Source of the DNA: an uncultured Umboniibacter sp.
Lineage (GTDB): Bacteria; Pseudomonadota; Gammaproteobacteria; Pseudomonadales; DSM-25080
Length of the DNA stretch: 64,000 bases
Assembly: GCF_947497555.1 (NCBI RefSeq)
Contig: NZ_CANMGY010000001.1
Span: 552,208 to 616,207, forward strand
Direction of reading: 5' to 3'
In this document: positions 45,629 to 56,024 of the stretch, one piece after another
Numbering within the stretch: position 1 is the stretch's first letter
Layout: every line of letters starts with the position of its first letter
Program-made: the position numbers and the translations under genes
Notes under the pieces: generated by a model
Told to the model about the DNA's origin: nothing
Database searches by the model: none
What the model saw: only the letters and a program-made list of their open reading frames with translations

Positions 45629-45652
45629 CCGATACCGTAGTGCTGATAAATC

Positions 45653-46363
45653 TTAAGCCTTTTGAATAGCGAGTAGCTCGCCACATCCTTTTTGCGCTAG
45701 CGCGAGTAGGGCATTAAGGTGTTCTCCGGTGAACGGTTTACCCTCCGCAGTACCTTGGATCTCAATGAAGCCTCCTTCCTCGGTCATAATGACATTCATG
45801 TCGGTGTCGGCCTCTGAGTCCTCAGGGTAGTCTAAATCGAGTACTGGAGTGCCTTGATAGACGCCAGCGGATATGGCGGTGATCCAGCGAACTAGCGGAT
45901 TCGACTTGAGCTTACCTTTCGCAACCCAAGCCTCTAAGGCAATATTTAACGCGACACAGCCGCCAGTGATTGACGCTGTTCGGGTACCGCCATCGGCTTG
46001 AATGACATCACAATCAATCGTAATGGTGTTTTCGCCTAGTGCTTTCATGTCAACGCCAGCACGGAGACTACGGCCAATCAAACGCTGAATTTCTACGGTT
46101 CGGCCAGTTTGTTTTCCACGAGCAGCCTCACGATTCATGCGTGATCCAGTTGAACGAGGTAACATGCCATATTCGGCGGTAATCCACCCCTGGCCCTGGC
46201 CGCGCAGAAAGTGGGGTACGCCCTCGCTAATTGATGCAGTACAGATAACCTTAGTGTTGCCAACCGAAATCAATACGGAGCCTTCTGCATGGCAGGTGAA
46301 ATCTTTAACGATAGAGACATTTCGCATTTCGTCTGGGAGACGACCACTCGGTCTTTGAATCAT
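45653..46363 (-). CDS. rph: Ribonuclease PH
   Basis: A 236-residue phosphorolytic exonuclease for tRNA 3' ends. I start at the ATG complementary to 46361-46363, giving [14 protein letters not shown], the family start; an upstream in-frame ATG would add 15 residues. [14 protein letters not shown] and the [16 protein letters not shown] segment are conserved. It converges on crc. Confidence 0.96.
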   Translation of the reverse strand: MIQRPSGRLPDEMRNVSIVKDFTCHAEGSVLISVGNTKVICTASISEGVPHFLRGQGQGWITAEYGMLPRSTGSRMNREAARGKQTGRTVEIQRLIGRSLRAGVDMKALGENTITIDCDVIQADGGTRTASITGGCVALNIALEAWVAKGKLKSNPLVRWITAISAGVYQGTPVLDLDYPEDSEADTDMNVIMTEEGGFIEIQGTAEGKPFTGEHLNALLALAQKGCGELLAIQKA

Positions 46364-46462
46364 AGTAGGGCTTCTCGGTGAGTAAGTTAGTCTTAGAGTA
46401 TACCGCACTGCAGCAAGGCTGCATGTGCTAACATTATTTTTTTAATTCCCTGGGAGTATTTC

Positions 46463-47311
46463 ATGCTATCAATGACGGCCTTTGCTCGTGCCAATGTCAA
46501 CACCGAATGGGGCTCTGTAACCTGGGAGCTGAAAAGTGTTAATCATCGTTATTTGGAACCCTACATTCGCCTACCAGAATCAGCCCGCAACTTAGATGTG
46601 ATGGTCCGAGAGCGGCTGAGGAGCAAGCTCGCGCGAGGCAAGGTCGATGCTACCCTAACGCTGCAACTTGCGGAGACAGCGCAAACGTTTAGCCTCAATA
46701 ACGAGTTGGTCGAAAAGCTTACTCAGGCGAGTCGGGCCATTGACCCTAACTCTCCCGTCAGCACCATGGATGTCCTGAGATGGCCGGGTGTTGTCATCGA
46801 GACGAAGCATGAAGGTGACGAGCTAAATGTGGCGATTAAGCAATGTTTGGATCAAGCAATCTCTGAGTTGATTGATAATCGAAAGCGCGAAGGGGCGGCT
46901 ATTTCAGGGATGATTGACGAGCGAATCAAGGGGATGCGAATTGAGGTAGAGAAGGTTACCGAAGTCATGCCTGTACTACTGCAAAAACAACGCGATCGAC
47001 TCACGGAACGTTTAGCTGAGCTTCAAGATACGTTGGACCCTGAGCGTATCGAGGCGGAGTTCGTGATGATGGCGCATAAGGCGGATGTGGAGGAAGAGAT
47101 TGACCGCCTGGTGGCACACCTTGATGAGGTAACAAGGGTGTGCACCCAGAAGGGAGCAATTGGTCGCCGTCTTGATTTTCTCATGCAGGAGTTGAACCGC
47201 GAGGCGAATACGCTGAGTTCTAAGTCAATTAGCCCGCAGACCACGCAGAGTGCGGTCGAAATGAAAGTATTAATCGAGCAGATGCGTGAGCAGATCCAGA
47301 ATATAGAATAA
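46463..47311 (+). CDS. yicC: YicC-family endoribonuclease
   Basis: A 282-residue protein with the family opening MTAFARA and the NHRYLEPYIRLP segment, and the C-terminal DFLMQELNREANTLSSKS block. YicC proteins were recently described as endoribonucleases. GGGAG precedes the ATG. Divergent from rph. Confidence 0.95.
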   Translation: MLSMTAFARANVNTEWGSVTWELKSVNHRYLEPYIRLPESARNLDVMVRERLRSKLARGKVDATLTLQLAETAQTFSLNNELVEKLTQASRAIDPNSPVSTMDVLRWPGVVIETKHEGDELNVAIKQCLDQAISELIDNRKREGAAISGMIDERIKGMRIEVEKVTEVMPVLLQKQRDRLTERLAELQDTLDPERIEAEFVMMAHKADVEEEIDRLVAHLDEVTRVCTQKGAIGRRLDFLMQELNREANTLSSKSISPQTTQSAVEMKVLIEQMREQIQNIE

Positions 47312-47347
47312 AGTACTCATCGCGAAAGGCCTGAAGTTGAAATCGCT

Positions 47348-47375
47348 TTGGCGAAGGGTTGTGATGCGATATACT
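47348..47375 (+). promoter_or_regulatory. Possible gmk promoter
   Basis: TTGGCG (47348-47353) and TATACT (47370-47375) with 16 bases between, in the 118-base gap between yicC and gmk. Confidence 0.5.
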
Positions 47376-47408
47376 GCATGGTTTCCAGCTTTACAAATGT
47401 ATGAGTAG

Positions 47409-48047
<639 letters not shown>

Positions 48048-48068
48048 GCGCTAACAAAGTACACTAGG

Positions 48069-48090
48069 TCAGCAACTGACGAGTTGCTGA
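48069..48090 (+). other. Hairpin between gmk and rpoZ
   Basis: TCAGCAACT and AGTTGCTGA form a perfect 9-base stem with loop GACG, 31 bases before rpoZ. The following sequence is A-rich, not a T-run, so this is probably not a terminator. Confidence 0.6.
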
Positions 48091-48121
48091 AAGAAACTCT
48101 GCAGAACTATTAGGAATTCCC

Positions 48122-48346
48122 ATGGCTCGTATTACCGTAGAAGATTGTTTAGATAACGTAAAGAACCGCTTTGAATTAGTTATGGTTAGCAGTAAACGTG
48201 CTCGCCAAATCGCAGTTGAAGGTCAAGAACCTTACGTGGCATTTGAAAATGACAAACCAACCGTTGTAGCGTTGCGTGAAATTGCGGAAGGTTATGTCAC
48301 CGCAGATATCCTAGAAGACGACGAGCAGCCTGCTGTCGAGTTCTAA
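48122..48346 (+). CDS. rpoZ: RNA polymerase omega subunit
   Basis: A 74-residue protein with the omega start [20 protein letters not shown] and the KRARQI segment. Omega helps assemble RNA polymerase and forms part of one ppGpp site. The stop overlaps the spoT ATG by one base (TAATG). Confidence 0.97.
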   Translation: MARITVEDCLDNVKNRFELVMVSSKRARQIAVEGQEPYVAFENDKPTVVALREIAEGYVTADILEDDEQPAVEF

Positions 48347-50481
48347 TGTCTAGCACGCTGGTAAGTGACAAGCCAATCACCATTGACGAGCTTACCGATA
48401 AGCTAGAAAACTATTTGCCCGCCGAGCGTGTTCAAAGCGTCAGGCGGGCTTATTTTTATGCCCAGCAAGCACATGATGGGCAAACTCGCCGCAGCGGCGA
48501 ACCCTACGTAACTCACCCCCTCGCCGTCGCAAACATTCTCGCCGATATGCACATGGATCCTGAGAGCCTGATGGCGGCAATGCTGCATGATGTGATTGAA
48601 GATACTGGCATTCCTAAGGATGCACTCTCACAGCAGTTTGGCAATGCCGTCGCGGATCTGGTTGATGGTGTTTCCAAGCTCACTCAGATTGAATTTAGTA
48701 GTCGTGCTGAAATGCAGGCTGAAAATTTTCAAAAGATGGCGATGGCGATGGCCCGCGACATCCGCGTTATTTTGGTCAAATTGGCCGATCGGCTCCATAA
48801 TATGCGAACACTTGGTGCGTTAAAGCCGGATAAAGGTCGTCGTATTGCGCGAGAAACCCTGGATATCTATGCCCCCATAGCTCATCGACTTGGCATGAAC
48901 GATATTCGCCTGGAGCTTGAGGACCGAGGCTTCTATGCTATGCATCCGGTTCGCGCTACTCGCATTGATGCCGCCATGCGTTCTGTTCGAGGCAATCGTA
49001 ACGAAATCGTTTCGAAGATAACCGACGCGCTCCAACAATGTTTGCAGCGCGAGGGACATGAAGTAATGGTTAGCGGCCGAGAGAAGCACCTCTGGTCTAT
49101 TTACCAAAAAATGAAGTCGAAGCATAAATCGTTCACTGAGATCATGGACGTCTATGCATTTCGCATTGTTACTCAATCGGTAGACCAGTGTTATCGAGTT
49201 TTGGGGTGTATCCACAATCTTTATAAACCAGTGCCAGGAGCGTTTAAGGATTATATTGCCATTCCGAAGACTAACGGGTATCAGTCACTCCATACGGTGC
49301 TTATCGGGATGCATGGCGTGCCTATCGAAGTGCAAATTCGCACCGCTGAAATGGATACGATGGCCAACCATGGGATTGCCTCTCACTCGCTCTATAAAAC
49401 CTCGGAAGAGGACGACTTGGCGCCTCACACTAGAGCGCGAGATTGGGTTCAAGGTTTGTTACAACTACAGCAACAGGCAGGTAATCCGCTCGAATTCATA
49501 GAGCACGTAAAAGTTGATCTATTCCCCGATGAAGTTTATGTGTTTACTCCTAAGGGTAAAATAATCGAATTGCCTCAGGGTGCAACGGCAGTCGACTTCG
49601 CCTATGCAGTGCATACGGGTGTTGGCGATCGTTGTGTGGCCGCTCGAATTAATAATCGACTTTCACCGCTCTCCCAAGTTTTAGAGAGTGGTCAGCATGT
49701 TCAAATTATTACTTCACCTGGCGGCCAGCCTAATCCAGCATGGCTAGATTTTGTCGCGACTGGCAAGGCGCGATCCGCTATTCGTCATTTCTTAAAGACT
49801 CAACGTGTCAGTGAGTCGGTGGTGCTTGGTAAGCGGATGCTTAATCGAACGCTCCAGGCCTATCGACAGAACATTGACGAGATTGATTCTACAGAGATCA
49901 ATCGAGTACTTGAACAGCATAAGCTTACCGATGTAAATGCCCTGTTTGAGGAGATCGGCTTAGGAAATCATATCCCCTTTGTAATCGCCCAGCAGTTAAT
50001 GGCTACCAGCTCCACAGGAGAGTTTGAAGACGTCAGCGAAGCACCCTTGCTGGTGAGTGATAGTGAGGGCATGGTGATGAGCTTTGCCGGTTGCTGTCGA
50101 CCTATTCCGGGCGACCAAATTATTGGTCGCATCAGCCCAGGAAAGGGAGTGGTAGTCCATCGCGATGATTGCCACAATCTTAATGAGCTTCGTGGTAAGG
50201 CTGGCGAGTTAACACCTGTGGCGTGGTCAGGCGAGGTAACAGGAGAATACTTAGCCGATATTCGCGTTGAAGTTGAAAATATTCGCGGTGTATTCGCGAG
50301 TTTGGCAGCGCTTCTGGCAGAAGAGGGCGGTAATATTGACCGGGTTGATATCGCCGAAAAGGATGCGGGCTATGCAATTATTAACTTGACGGTAGGTGTG
50401 AAGAGTCGAGTACACTTGGCCTCAATACTTCGCCGAGTACACCGGAAATCTTGGGTACTGAAGTCGGGTCGAAAAAAATAA
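48346..50481 (+). CDS. spoT: Bifunctional (p)ppGpp synthetase/hydrolase SpoT
   Basis: A 711-residue RelA/SpoT protein. The hydrolase HD motif HDVIEDT is intact near residue 85. The synthetase domain has DVYAFRIVT and GYQSLHT, then a TGS domain (VFTPKGKIIELP), a zinc-finger-like CCRPIPGD segment and a C-terminal ACT domain. The intact HD motif indicates a working hydrolase. No separate relA is in the window. Confidence 0.97.
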   Translation: MSSTLVSDKPITIDELTDKLENYLPAERVQSVRRAYFYAQQAHDGQTRRSGEPYVTHPLAVANILADMHMDPESLMAAMLHDVIEDTGIPKDALSQQFGNAVADLVDGVSKLTQIEFSSRAEMQAENFQKMAMAMARDIRVILVKLADRLHNMRTLGALKPDKGRRIARETLDIYAPIAHRLGMNDIRLELEDRGFYAMHPVRATRIDAAMRSVRGNRNEIVSKITDALQQCLQREGHEVMVSGREKHLWSIYQKMKSKHKSFTEIMDVYAFRIVTQSVDQCYRVLGCIHNLYKPVPGAFKDYIAIPKTNGYQSLHTVLIGMHGVPIEVQIRTAEMDTMANHGIASHSLYKTSEEDDLAPHTRARDWVQGLLQLQQQAGNPLEFIEHVKVDLFPDEVYVFTPKGKIIELPQGATAVDFAYAVHTGVGDRCVAARINNRLSPLSQVLESGQHVQIITSPGGQPNPAWLDFVATGKARSAIRHFLKTQRVSESVVLGKRMLNRTLQAYRQNIDEIDSTEINRVLEQHKLTDVNALFEEIGLGNHIPFVIAQQLMATSSTGEFEDVSEAPLLVSDSEGMVMSFAGCCRPIPGDQIIGRISPGKGVVVHRDDCHNLNELRGKAGELTPVAWSGEVTGEYLADIRVEVENIRGVFASLAALLAEEGGNIDRVDIAEKDAGYAIINLTVGVKSRVHLASILRRVHRKSWVLKSGRKK

Positions 50482-50490
50482 GGATACCCC

Positions 50491-50874
50491 ATGTCAAACC
50501 GTTCAATTGTTTCAACTGAAAATGCGCCAGCTGCGATTGGCACTTACTCCCAAGCTGTTAAAGTCGGCAACACTGTCTATCTATCCGGGCAAATTCCTTT
50601 GGATCCAACCACGATGGAAATGGTTGATGACTCCTTTGAATCTGAAACTCACCAAGTATTTAAAAATCTTAGTGCGGTTATGGATGCGGCTGGCGGAACG
50701 ATCAATAGCATCGTTAAGTTAAACATCTTTCTCACTGACCTATCGCACTTCGCTACGGTAAATGAAATTATGGCGCAGTACTTCGATCAGCCCTACCCAG
50801 CTCGCGCAGCGATTGGTGTGGCCGAATTGCCTAAAGGTGCTCGCATTGAAGCCGATGGTGTAGCTAGCGTTTAA
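50491..50874 (+). CDS. ridA: RidA-family enamine/imine deaminase
   Basis: A 127-residue trimeric protein. The [20 protein letters not shown] start, KLNIFLTDL and the late [17 protein letters not shown] with the catalytic arginine are family marks. It clears reactive enamines. The last 11 bases overlap the convergent SDR-like gene. Confidence 0.96.
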   Translation: MSNRSIVSTENAPAAIGTYSQAVKVGNTVYLSGQIPLDPTTMEMVDDSFESETHQVFKNLSAVMDAAGGTINSIVKLNIFLTDLSHFATVNEIMAQYFDQPYPARAAIGVAELPKGARIEADGVASV

Positions 50875-50882
50875 GCGCTAGC
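50863..50882. terminator. Hairpin across the ridA and SDR-like gene ends
   Basis: GCTAGCG (50863-50869) and CGCTAGC (50876-50882) pair perfectly with loop TTTAAG, which holds the ridA stop. The stem is short and lacks a T-run. Confidence 0.45.
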
Positions 50883-51661
50883 AGGCCTTGGCGGTAGCTA
50901 GGGTAGTCAAGTTTAAAGCCGCTCTTCGCCAAAGCTGAGGCGTGAAGGGCGATACCCTCCGAAGTATGCTTTCTGTTCAACCCCATCAGATAATCGATGA
51001 CCTCAGACTCGCTGGCCGGCGCACCGTCGGTGACGATGTATCCGCCGGGCTTACATGATGGAATTCTCTCAATGAGGAAACTCATAAAGCGCGCCAGATC
51101 GTCGGCGTGAATTCGATTGCCTAATCGATGACCACTCTCTTCGGGTGTATTCATGAGTCGCTCCCACCGCGAAGTTGAGCGGCCATAGATACCGCTGGGG
51201 CGAACAATAATTGTGTTCTGATGATTGCTGGTCACGAGCTCTTCCATGTCAATTAAGACCTGCCCGTATTCATCGGCGGCCAATGGAGGAGAGAGATCAT
51301 TAATCGTGGTATTTTGGTGGCCTCGATACACTCGAGTGCTAGAAACTAGCATCAGCCAGGTATCGGGGTGGAGTTTGTTAATGAGCTCTTCGCTGGTCTT
51401 GAGATACCCCTGTCGATAGCCAGCAATAGAACGGTCAGTAGGCGTGGGGGTGTAAATGACAACGGAGTTTTCATCCTGTTGAGATAGTTGCCAGTCACTA
51501 CCTCTACCTAGCTCAACGGCAAGGGCATTCTCGGGATCAGGGTGTGCTCGCGTATTGCGGCTAAGCGTTACAATGCGATTAGCTATCGGTTTTTGCAGGT
51601 GATACAGACGACGTAATATGTCACCATATCCTAATAGGTAGAGATTTTTTCCACTCAACAT
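50864..51661 (-). CDS. Atypical SDR/NAD-dependent epimerase-like protein
   Basis: A 265-residue protein with the extended SDR layout: a glycine motif (LLGYGDIL), VSSTRVYRG, and VRPSGIYG near the middle. The glycine motif lacks its third glycine, and the YxxxK pair reads YGQVL, with no lysine. It resembles the YeeZ-type group. Its role is unknown. It is 26 bases from the divergent oxyR. Confidence 0.8.
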   Translation of the reverse strand: MLSGKNLYLLGYGDILRRLYHLQKPIANRIVTLSRNTRAHPDPENALAVELGRGSDWQLSQQDENSVVIYTPTPTDRSIAGYRQGYLKTSEELINKLHPDTWLMLVSSTRVYRGHQNTTINDLSPPLAADEYGQVLIDMEELVTSNHQNTIIVRPSGIYGRSTSRWERLMNTPEESGHRLGNRIHADDLARFMSFLIERIPSCKPGGYIVTDGAPASESEVIDYLMGLNRKHTSEGIALHASALAKSGFKLDYPSYRQGLLALKR

Positions 51662-51687
51662 AACGCTAGCTCAAAACGGATGATGCC

Positions 51688-52605
51688 ATGACTTTAAACG
51701 AATTACGCTATGTCGTCACGCTTGCCGAGGAGCAACACTTCGGCCGTGCAGCGGAAAAGTGTTTTGTGAGTCAGCCTACCCTAAGTATAGCGATCAAGAA
51801 GTTGGAGCAGGAGTTGGACGTGTCGTTGTTCGAACGGACACGTAATCAAGTGTGCTTAACTCCCGTGGGCCAACAAATTGCTCAACAGGCACGCAAAGTA
51901 CTTAGCGGTGCATTGGAAATTAAACAGCTAGCAACACAGGGTCAAGACCAGTTGGCGTCGCCACTCAAAGTGGGTGCTATTCTAACCGTTGGGCCTTACC
52001 TCTTCCCTTTTTGCATCCCTCAGCTTCGCGCTATTGCGCCGAAGATGCCCTTGGTGATTGAGGAGAACTACACCGCGGTGCTCCGGAAGCAGCTTCGCGA
52101 CGGTGCCCTGGATGTAATCATTATAGCGCTGCCATTCTCGGAGCCAGATGTGATTGTTGAGCCCCTCTACGATGAGCGTTTTGTTGTCCTACTTCCCGCT
52201 GATCACCCGTTAACGGCTAAAACTGAAATTGTGGCAGGCGAGTTAGCGGATGAAAACATCCTCTTCTTAGGAGGCGGGCATTGTTTTCGAGATCAAGTTT
52301 TGGCGGTCGATCCAGTTATTCAATACTCCTTCGAGCATCGCAAAGAAGCGATGCTTGGCGGTGAGGGAAGCTCCATTGAAACCCTACGCCACATGGTAGC
52401 CTCGGGGTTGGGTATTACTATTCTTCCAGCCAGTGCCGCGGACCTTTCGAACTATCAAGCAGGGATGTTAGAGGTGAGACCTTTTACAGCGCCTGAACCT
52501 ACCCGCACGATTGCGCTGGCATATCGGGCAAGCTTTACCCGTCGCGAAGCGGTAATGGCCCTCAAACAAGCTGCTTTGTTATGTCCATTGAACAAACCTC
52601 AATAG
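51688..52605 (+). CDS. oxyR: LysR-family peroxide sensor OxyR, one redox cysteine replaced
   Basis: A 305-residue LysR regulator. The N-terminal helix-turn-helix (about 18-37, FGRAAEKCFVSQPTLS) and overall similarity identify OxyR, and recG follows as in Pseudomonas. The peroxidatic Cys199 is present (GHCFRDQ), at the E. coli number. Position 208, the second cysteine of the disulfide, is Asp (GTC GAT CCA, 52309-52311). Other cysteines are far away in sequence. The 3' end overlaps recG by 25 bases. Confidence 0.92.
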   Translation: MTLNELRYVVTLAEEQHFGRAAEKCFVSQPTLSIAIKKLEQELDVSLFERTRNQVCLTPVGQQIAQQARKVLSGALEIKQLATQGQDQLASPLKVGAILTVGPYLFPFCIPQLRAIAPKMPLVIEENYTAVLRKQLRDGALDVIIIALPFSEPDVIVEPLYDERFVVLLPADHPLTAKTEIVAGELADENILFLGGGHCFRDQVLAVDPVIQYSFEHRKEAMLGGEGSSIETLRHMVASGLGITILPASAADLSNYQAGMLEVRPFTAPEPTRTIALAYRASFTRREAVMALKQAALLCPLNKPQ

Positions 52606-54674
52606 CACGCGTTCCGGTTGGTGAGCTAAAGGGCGTTGGCAAGGCGCTCACGGAGAAGCTCGCCAAGATTCATATCCACTCGCTGCAGGATATTCTGTTT
52701 CATCTACCGGCTCGCTATGAGGATCGCACGCGTGTCTGCCCTATTGGTCATATTCGTCTTAGCGATCATGTTCTTATTCAAGCTGAGGTAGTGTCCTGTG
52801 AGGTGGTATTTGGTCGGCGCAGAGCGCTGCGAATAGTTGTTAAAGATGGTTCAGGGCAGATTGCTCTGAGGTTCTTTCGCTTTGGCGCCAACCTTAGACA
52901 GCAGCTTGTCCCAGGAACTACTTTACAGGCATGGGGCGAAGCGCGGCGCGGAGCGAGTAGTTTAGAGATGTATCATCCGGAAATGAAAATTGTTGCCGAA
53001 GGGGAGCCTATGCCCGCTTTAGCTGACCGTCTTACGGCTGTTTACCCTACCACCGAAGGTTTGCCGCAAGCACGGATGCGCAGTCTGGCCGATCAAGCTC
53101 TTGAGCGTCTGGGTAGTCTCGATGTTGATCAATTACTCCCGAAATCAATGACGAGTTCGCTCCGATTGCCGTCGCTGAGTGAAGCACTGCAACTCATCCA
53201 TAAGCCCACTCCCGATGTTTCAACCCGGGACCTGGCCGAGGGGAGCCATCCTGCTATTCAGCGACTGGTTATTGAGGAGCTAATTGCCCATCGTCTTAGT
53301 ATGCTAAAGCTTCGTTCTGAGTACCGAAGAAAAGCTGCGTTGGTGTTGCCAAGGCCAAATGAACTCGAAGCCAAATTCCTCAGTCAGCTGAGTTTCAAGC
53401 TAACCAATGCCCAAGCTCGAGTCGTGGATGAAGTCAGTCAGGACCTTAGTAAGCCGGAGGCAATGCTGCGGCTCGTTCAAGGTGATGTAGGTTCCGGAAA
53501 AACGGTAGTTGCTGTAATCAGTGCGCTGCACGCGGTGGCAAAGGGTTCGCAGGCTGTGGTGATGGCTCCCACCGAGATTCTCGCCGAGCAGCATTACTTT
53601 AGTTTTAAGGAGTGGCTGGAGCCGTTAGGAGTCAAAGTGGTTTGGCTAGCGGGGAAGATAGGCGCTAAGCTACGTCGCGAGACCTTGGTTCAGATCGCCG
53701 AGGGTAGTGCAGATCTTATTGTTGGTACCCATGCGGTTTTTCAGCCGGACGTTGCTTACCATCAGCTAGCCCTAGCCGTTATTGATGAGCAGCATAGGTT
53801 TGGCGTTGATCAGCGGCTGGCGTTGCGTCAAAGGGGCATCGAGAGTGGCTGTGCGCCTCACCAACTGATTATGACCGCGACCCCCATTCCTCGTACGTTA
53901 GCGATGACTGCTTATGCTGATCTCGATTGCTCGGTGATAGATGAATTACCACCCGGGCGAACACCTATTCAAACCTTACTTGTAAGTAATCAGCGTCGCG
54001 CGGAGGTTGTTGAACGAGTCCACGCAGCATGTTCAGGCGGGCAGCAAGCCTACTGGGTGTGTACTCTGATTGATGAATCCGAAGTGGTTGAGGCTGAAGC
54101 TGCCGAGGAGACCTGTCAGCTACTCCAAGCTGCGCTGCCATCTCTATCTATAGGCTTAGTCCACGGGCGCATGAAAGCGGCCGAAAAGGCGCAGGTAATG
54201 GCGGACTTCAAGGCTAAAAAGCATCATTTGCTGGTGGCAACCACGGTGATTGAGGTGGGTGTCGACGTTCCGAACGCCTCGGTAATGATAATTGAAAACC
54301 CGGAGCGCTTAGGGCTCTCACAGCTCCATCAGTTACGCGGTAGAGTGGGACGCGGGACGCGTGAGAGCTTCTGTATCTTGATGTATTCAACACCGCTCTC
54401 GCAAAATGGCAAAGCTAGATTAGGAGTGATGCGAGAGAGCACCGATGGCTTCGTGATTGCTGAAAAAGATCTCGAACTTCGTGGTGCGGGTGAGTTATTA
54501 GGTACTCGTCAAACTGGCGATGCAAGCTTTAAGATTGCTCATCTCGAGCGAGACAGTCACCACCTAGATGATGTGGCCGAATTAACTGAACAGTTTCTAC
54601 AGGACTACCCGGAGCGAGCCCAGCCGTTAATCGACCGATGGCTCGCGGGGGCAGAGGTATTCGCTAACGCTTAG
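52581..54674 (+). CDS. recG: ATP-dependent DNA helicase RecG
   Basis: A 697-residue branch-migration helicase. The N-terminal wedge domain begins LKGVGKALTEKL, motif I is GDVGSGKT, motif II DEQH (VIDEQHRFGV), and the late LHQLRGRVGRG is motif VI. It restarts stalled forks. Its last codons lie in an inverted repeat shared with the convergent symporter gene; the stops overlap by 4 bases. Confidence 0.96.
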   Translation: MSIEQTSIARVPVGELKGVGKALTEKLAKIHIHSLQDILFHLPARYEDRTRVCPIGHIRLSDHVLIQAEVVSCEVVFGRRRALRIVVKDGSGQIALRFFRFGANLRQQLVPGTTLQAWGEARRGASSLEMYHPEMKIVAEGEPMPALADRLTAVYPTTEGLPQARMRSLADQALERLGSLDVDQLLPKSMTSSLRLPSLSEALQLIHKPTPDVSTRDLAEGSHPAIQRLVIEELIAHRLSMLKLRSEYRRKAALVLPRPNELEAKFLSQLSFKLTNAQARVVDEVSQDLSKPEAMLRLVQGDVGSGKTVVAVISALHAVAKGSQAVVMAPTEILAEQHYFSFKEWLEPLGVKVVWLAGKIGAKLRRETLVQIAEGSADLIVGTHAVFQPDVAYHQLALAVIDEQHRFGVDQRLALRQRGIESGCAPHQLIMTATPIPRTLAMTAYADLDCSVIDELPPGRTPIQTLLVSNQRRAEVVERVHAACSGGQQAYWVCTLIDESEVVEAEAAEETCQLLQAALPSLSIGLVHGRMKAAEKAQVMADFKAKKHHLLVATTVIEVGVDVPNASVMIIENPERLGLSQLHQLRGRVGRGTRESFCILMYSTPLSQNGKARLGVMRESTDGFVIAEKDLELRGAGELLGTRQTGDASFKIAHLERDSHHLDDVAELTEQFLQDYPERAQPLIDRWLAGAEVFANA

Positions 54675-54691
54675 TTAGCGTTGGCGAATAC
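54657..54691. terminator. Long inverted repeat covering both the recG and symporter stop codons
   Basis: GTATTCGCTAACGCT (54657-54671) and AGCGTTGGCGAATAC (54677-54691) pair over 15 bases with one G-U pair and a 5-base loop. The arms encode the C-termini of both proteins (VFANA in each). It may end transcription in both directions. Confidence 0.7.
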
Positions 54692-55942
54692 GTCGCGGTT
54701 AAGTTTATTCTCTTTGACGGCTACCACCGTTGATACCGCGGCATCGCCAGAGACGTTGATGGCGGTACGAATCATATCGAGTAGACGGTCTACGCCGAGA
54801 ATAATAGCAACGCCTTCAACTGGCAGTCCTGCCTGCTGCAATACCATTGATAGAGTGATTAGACCTACGCCTGGCACACCGGCGGTACCAATCGATGCCA
54901 AGGTTGCTGTAAGAATAACGGTTAGATAGCCAAGTAGACCGATATCAATACCATAAATCTGCGCAATGAATACCGTCGCCACCCCTTGCATGATGGCCGT
55001 GCCGTCCATGTTGATGGTTGCACCAAGTGGTATGGTAAACGATGCCACTGAATTGTGGATACCAATTTTCTCTTCGGCCACTTCCATGGTGACGGGCATG
55101 GTCGCGTTTGAACTAGCGGTTGAAAAGCCCATCGAGAGAGCAGGGCGCATTTTCTTGAAAAACATCAGTGGGCTGAGCCCTGCAATAAACTTTACCAAGC
55201 CGCCGTAGACAAAGGTGGCGTGGAAGATTAGGACAAATACCAGCGTTGCGATGTACCAAAATAGCGAGCCCAGTGCGCCCACATCCAGCGTAAAGAACAG
55301 CTTCGCCAAGAGGCAGAAAACACCATAGGGTGCGAAGTTCATTAAGATATTTACCATCTTCATGATCACTTCGTTGAAGTTGTTGAAGGTGGAGGCAACG
55401 CGGGTGCCAAAATCACCGGCCTGTGACACGGCAACACCAAATAGAATAGCGAACACAATCACTTGTAGCATGTTGCCTTCAACCATCGCCGCAAAGGGGT
55501 TGCTTGGGAACATGCCAACTACAACATCAATCAACGGGGGAGATTCTTTCGCACTGAAAGCGTCAGCGCCAGGAAGCTCTAGAGAGATTCCATCGCCCGG
55601 ATTGACGATGTTGGCAAAGAAGAGGGCAAGGGTAATAGCGATACACGTGGTTATGACGTAGAGGCCAACGGTTCTGAAGGCAATAGCCCCCATACGAGAG
55701 TTCGAACCCAGTGACGATGTTCCGCAAACTAAGCTGACAAAAACCAGAGGAACAACTAATAGTTTCAACGAGTTGACGAAAATTTGCCCACCCATGTCGA
55801 ATAGACCATCCGCTAGCCAAATACCATAAAAATTGGTGATGGGGTTATCAGGGAAGAGGCTACCGAGTAGCTGCATTAGTAGCCCTAATGCTATACCCGC
55901 TAACATGGCCAGCAGGATCTTACTTGTTAGGCTTAAGTTCAT
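54671..55942 (-). CDS. Dicarboxylate/amino acid:cation symporter (DAACS family)
   Basis: A 423-residue membrane protein. I start at the ATG complementary to 55940-55942, with AGGAT upstream. About eight helices plus two hairpins are expected. The family segments SSNATMPVT (serine-rich loop, HP1) and GATINMDGTAIMQ (NMDGT motif, helix 7) are present. It imports glutamate, aspartate or C4-dicarboxylates with Na+ or H+; the exact substrate is not evident. Confidence 0.93.
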   Translation of the reverse strand: MNLSLTSKILLAMLAGIALGLLMQLLGSLFPDNPITNFYGIWLADGLFDMGGQIFVNSLKLLVVPLVFVSLVCGTSSLGSNSRMGAIAFRTVGLYVITTCIAITLALFFANIVNPGDGISLELPGADAFSAKESPPLIDVVVGMFPSNPFAAMVEGNMLQVIVFAILFGVAVSQAGDFGTRVASTFNNFNEVIMKMVNILMNFAPYGVFCLLAKLFFTLDVGALGSLFWYIATLVFVLIFHATFVYGGLVKFIAGLSPLMFFKKMRPALSMGFSTASSNATMPVTMEVAEEKIGIHNSVASFTIPLGATINMDGTAIMQGVATVFIAQIYGIDIGLLGYLTVILTATLASIGTAGVPGVGLITLSMVLQQAGLPVEGVAIILGVDRLLDMIRTAINVSGDAAVSTVVAVKENKLNRDVFANAN

Positions 55943-56024
55943 TGTATCCTCATTGGGCTGGGCCCACTGTTTATTCATGGTTATTAGTTAACTGATGCTA
56001 CCTGTCTACGCAGCGCTATTCAAA

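Noticed and set aside
47312..47325. AGTACTCA resembling part of a SlmA-binding site
   Set aside because: Only half of the GTGAGTACTCAC palindrome matches; chance is likely.
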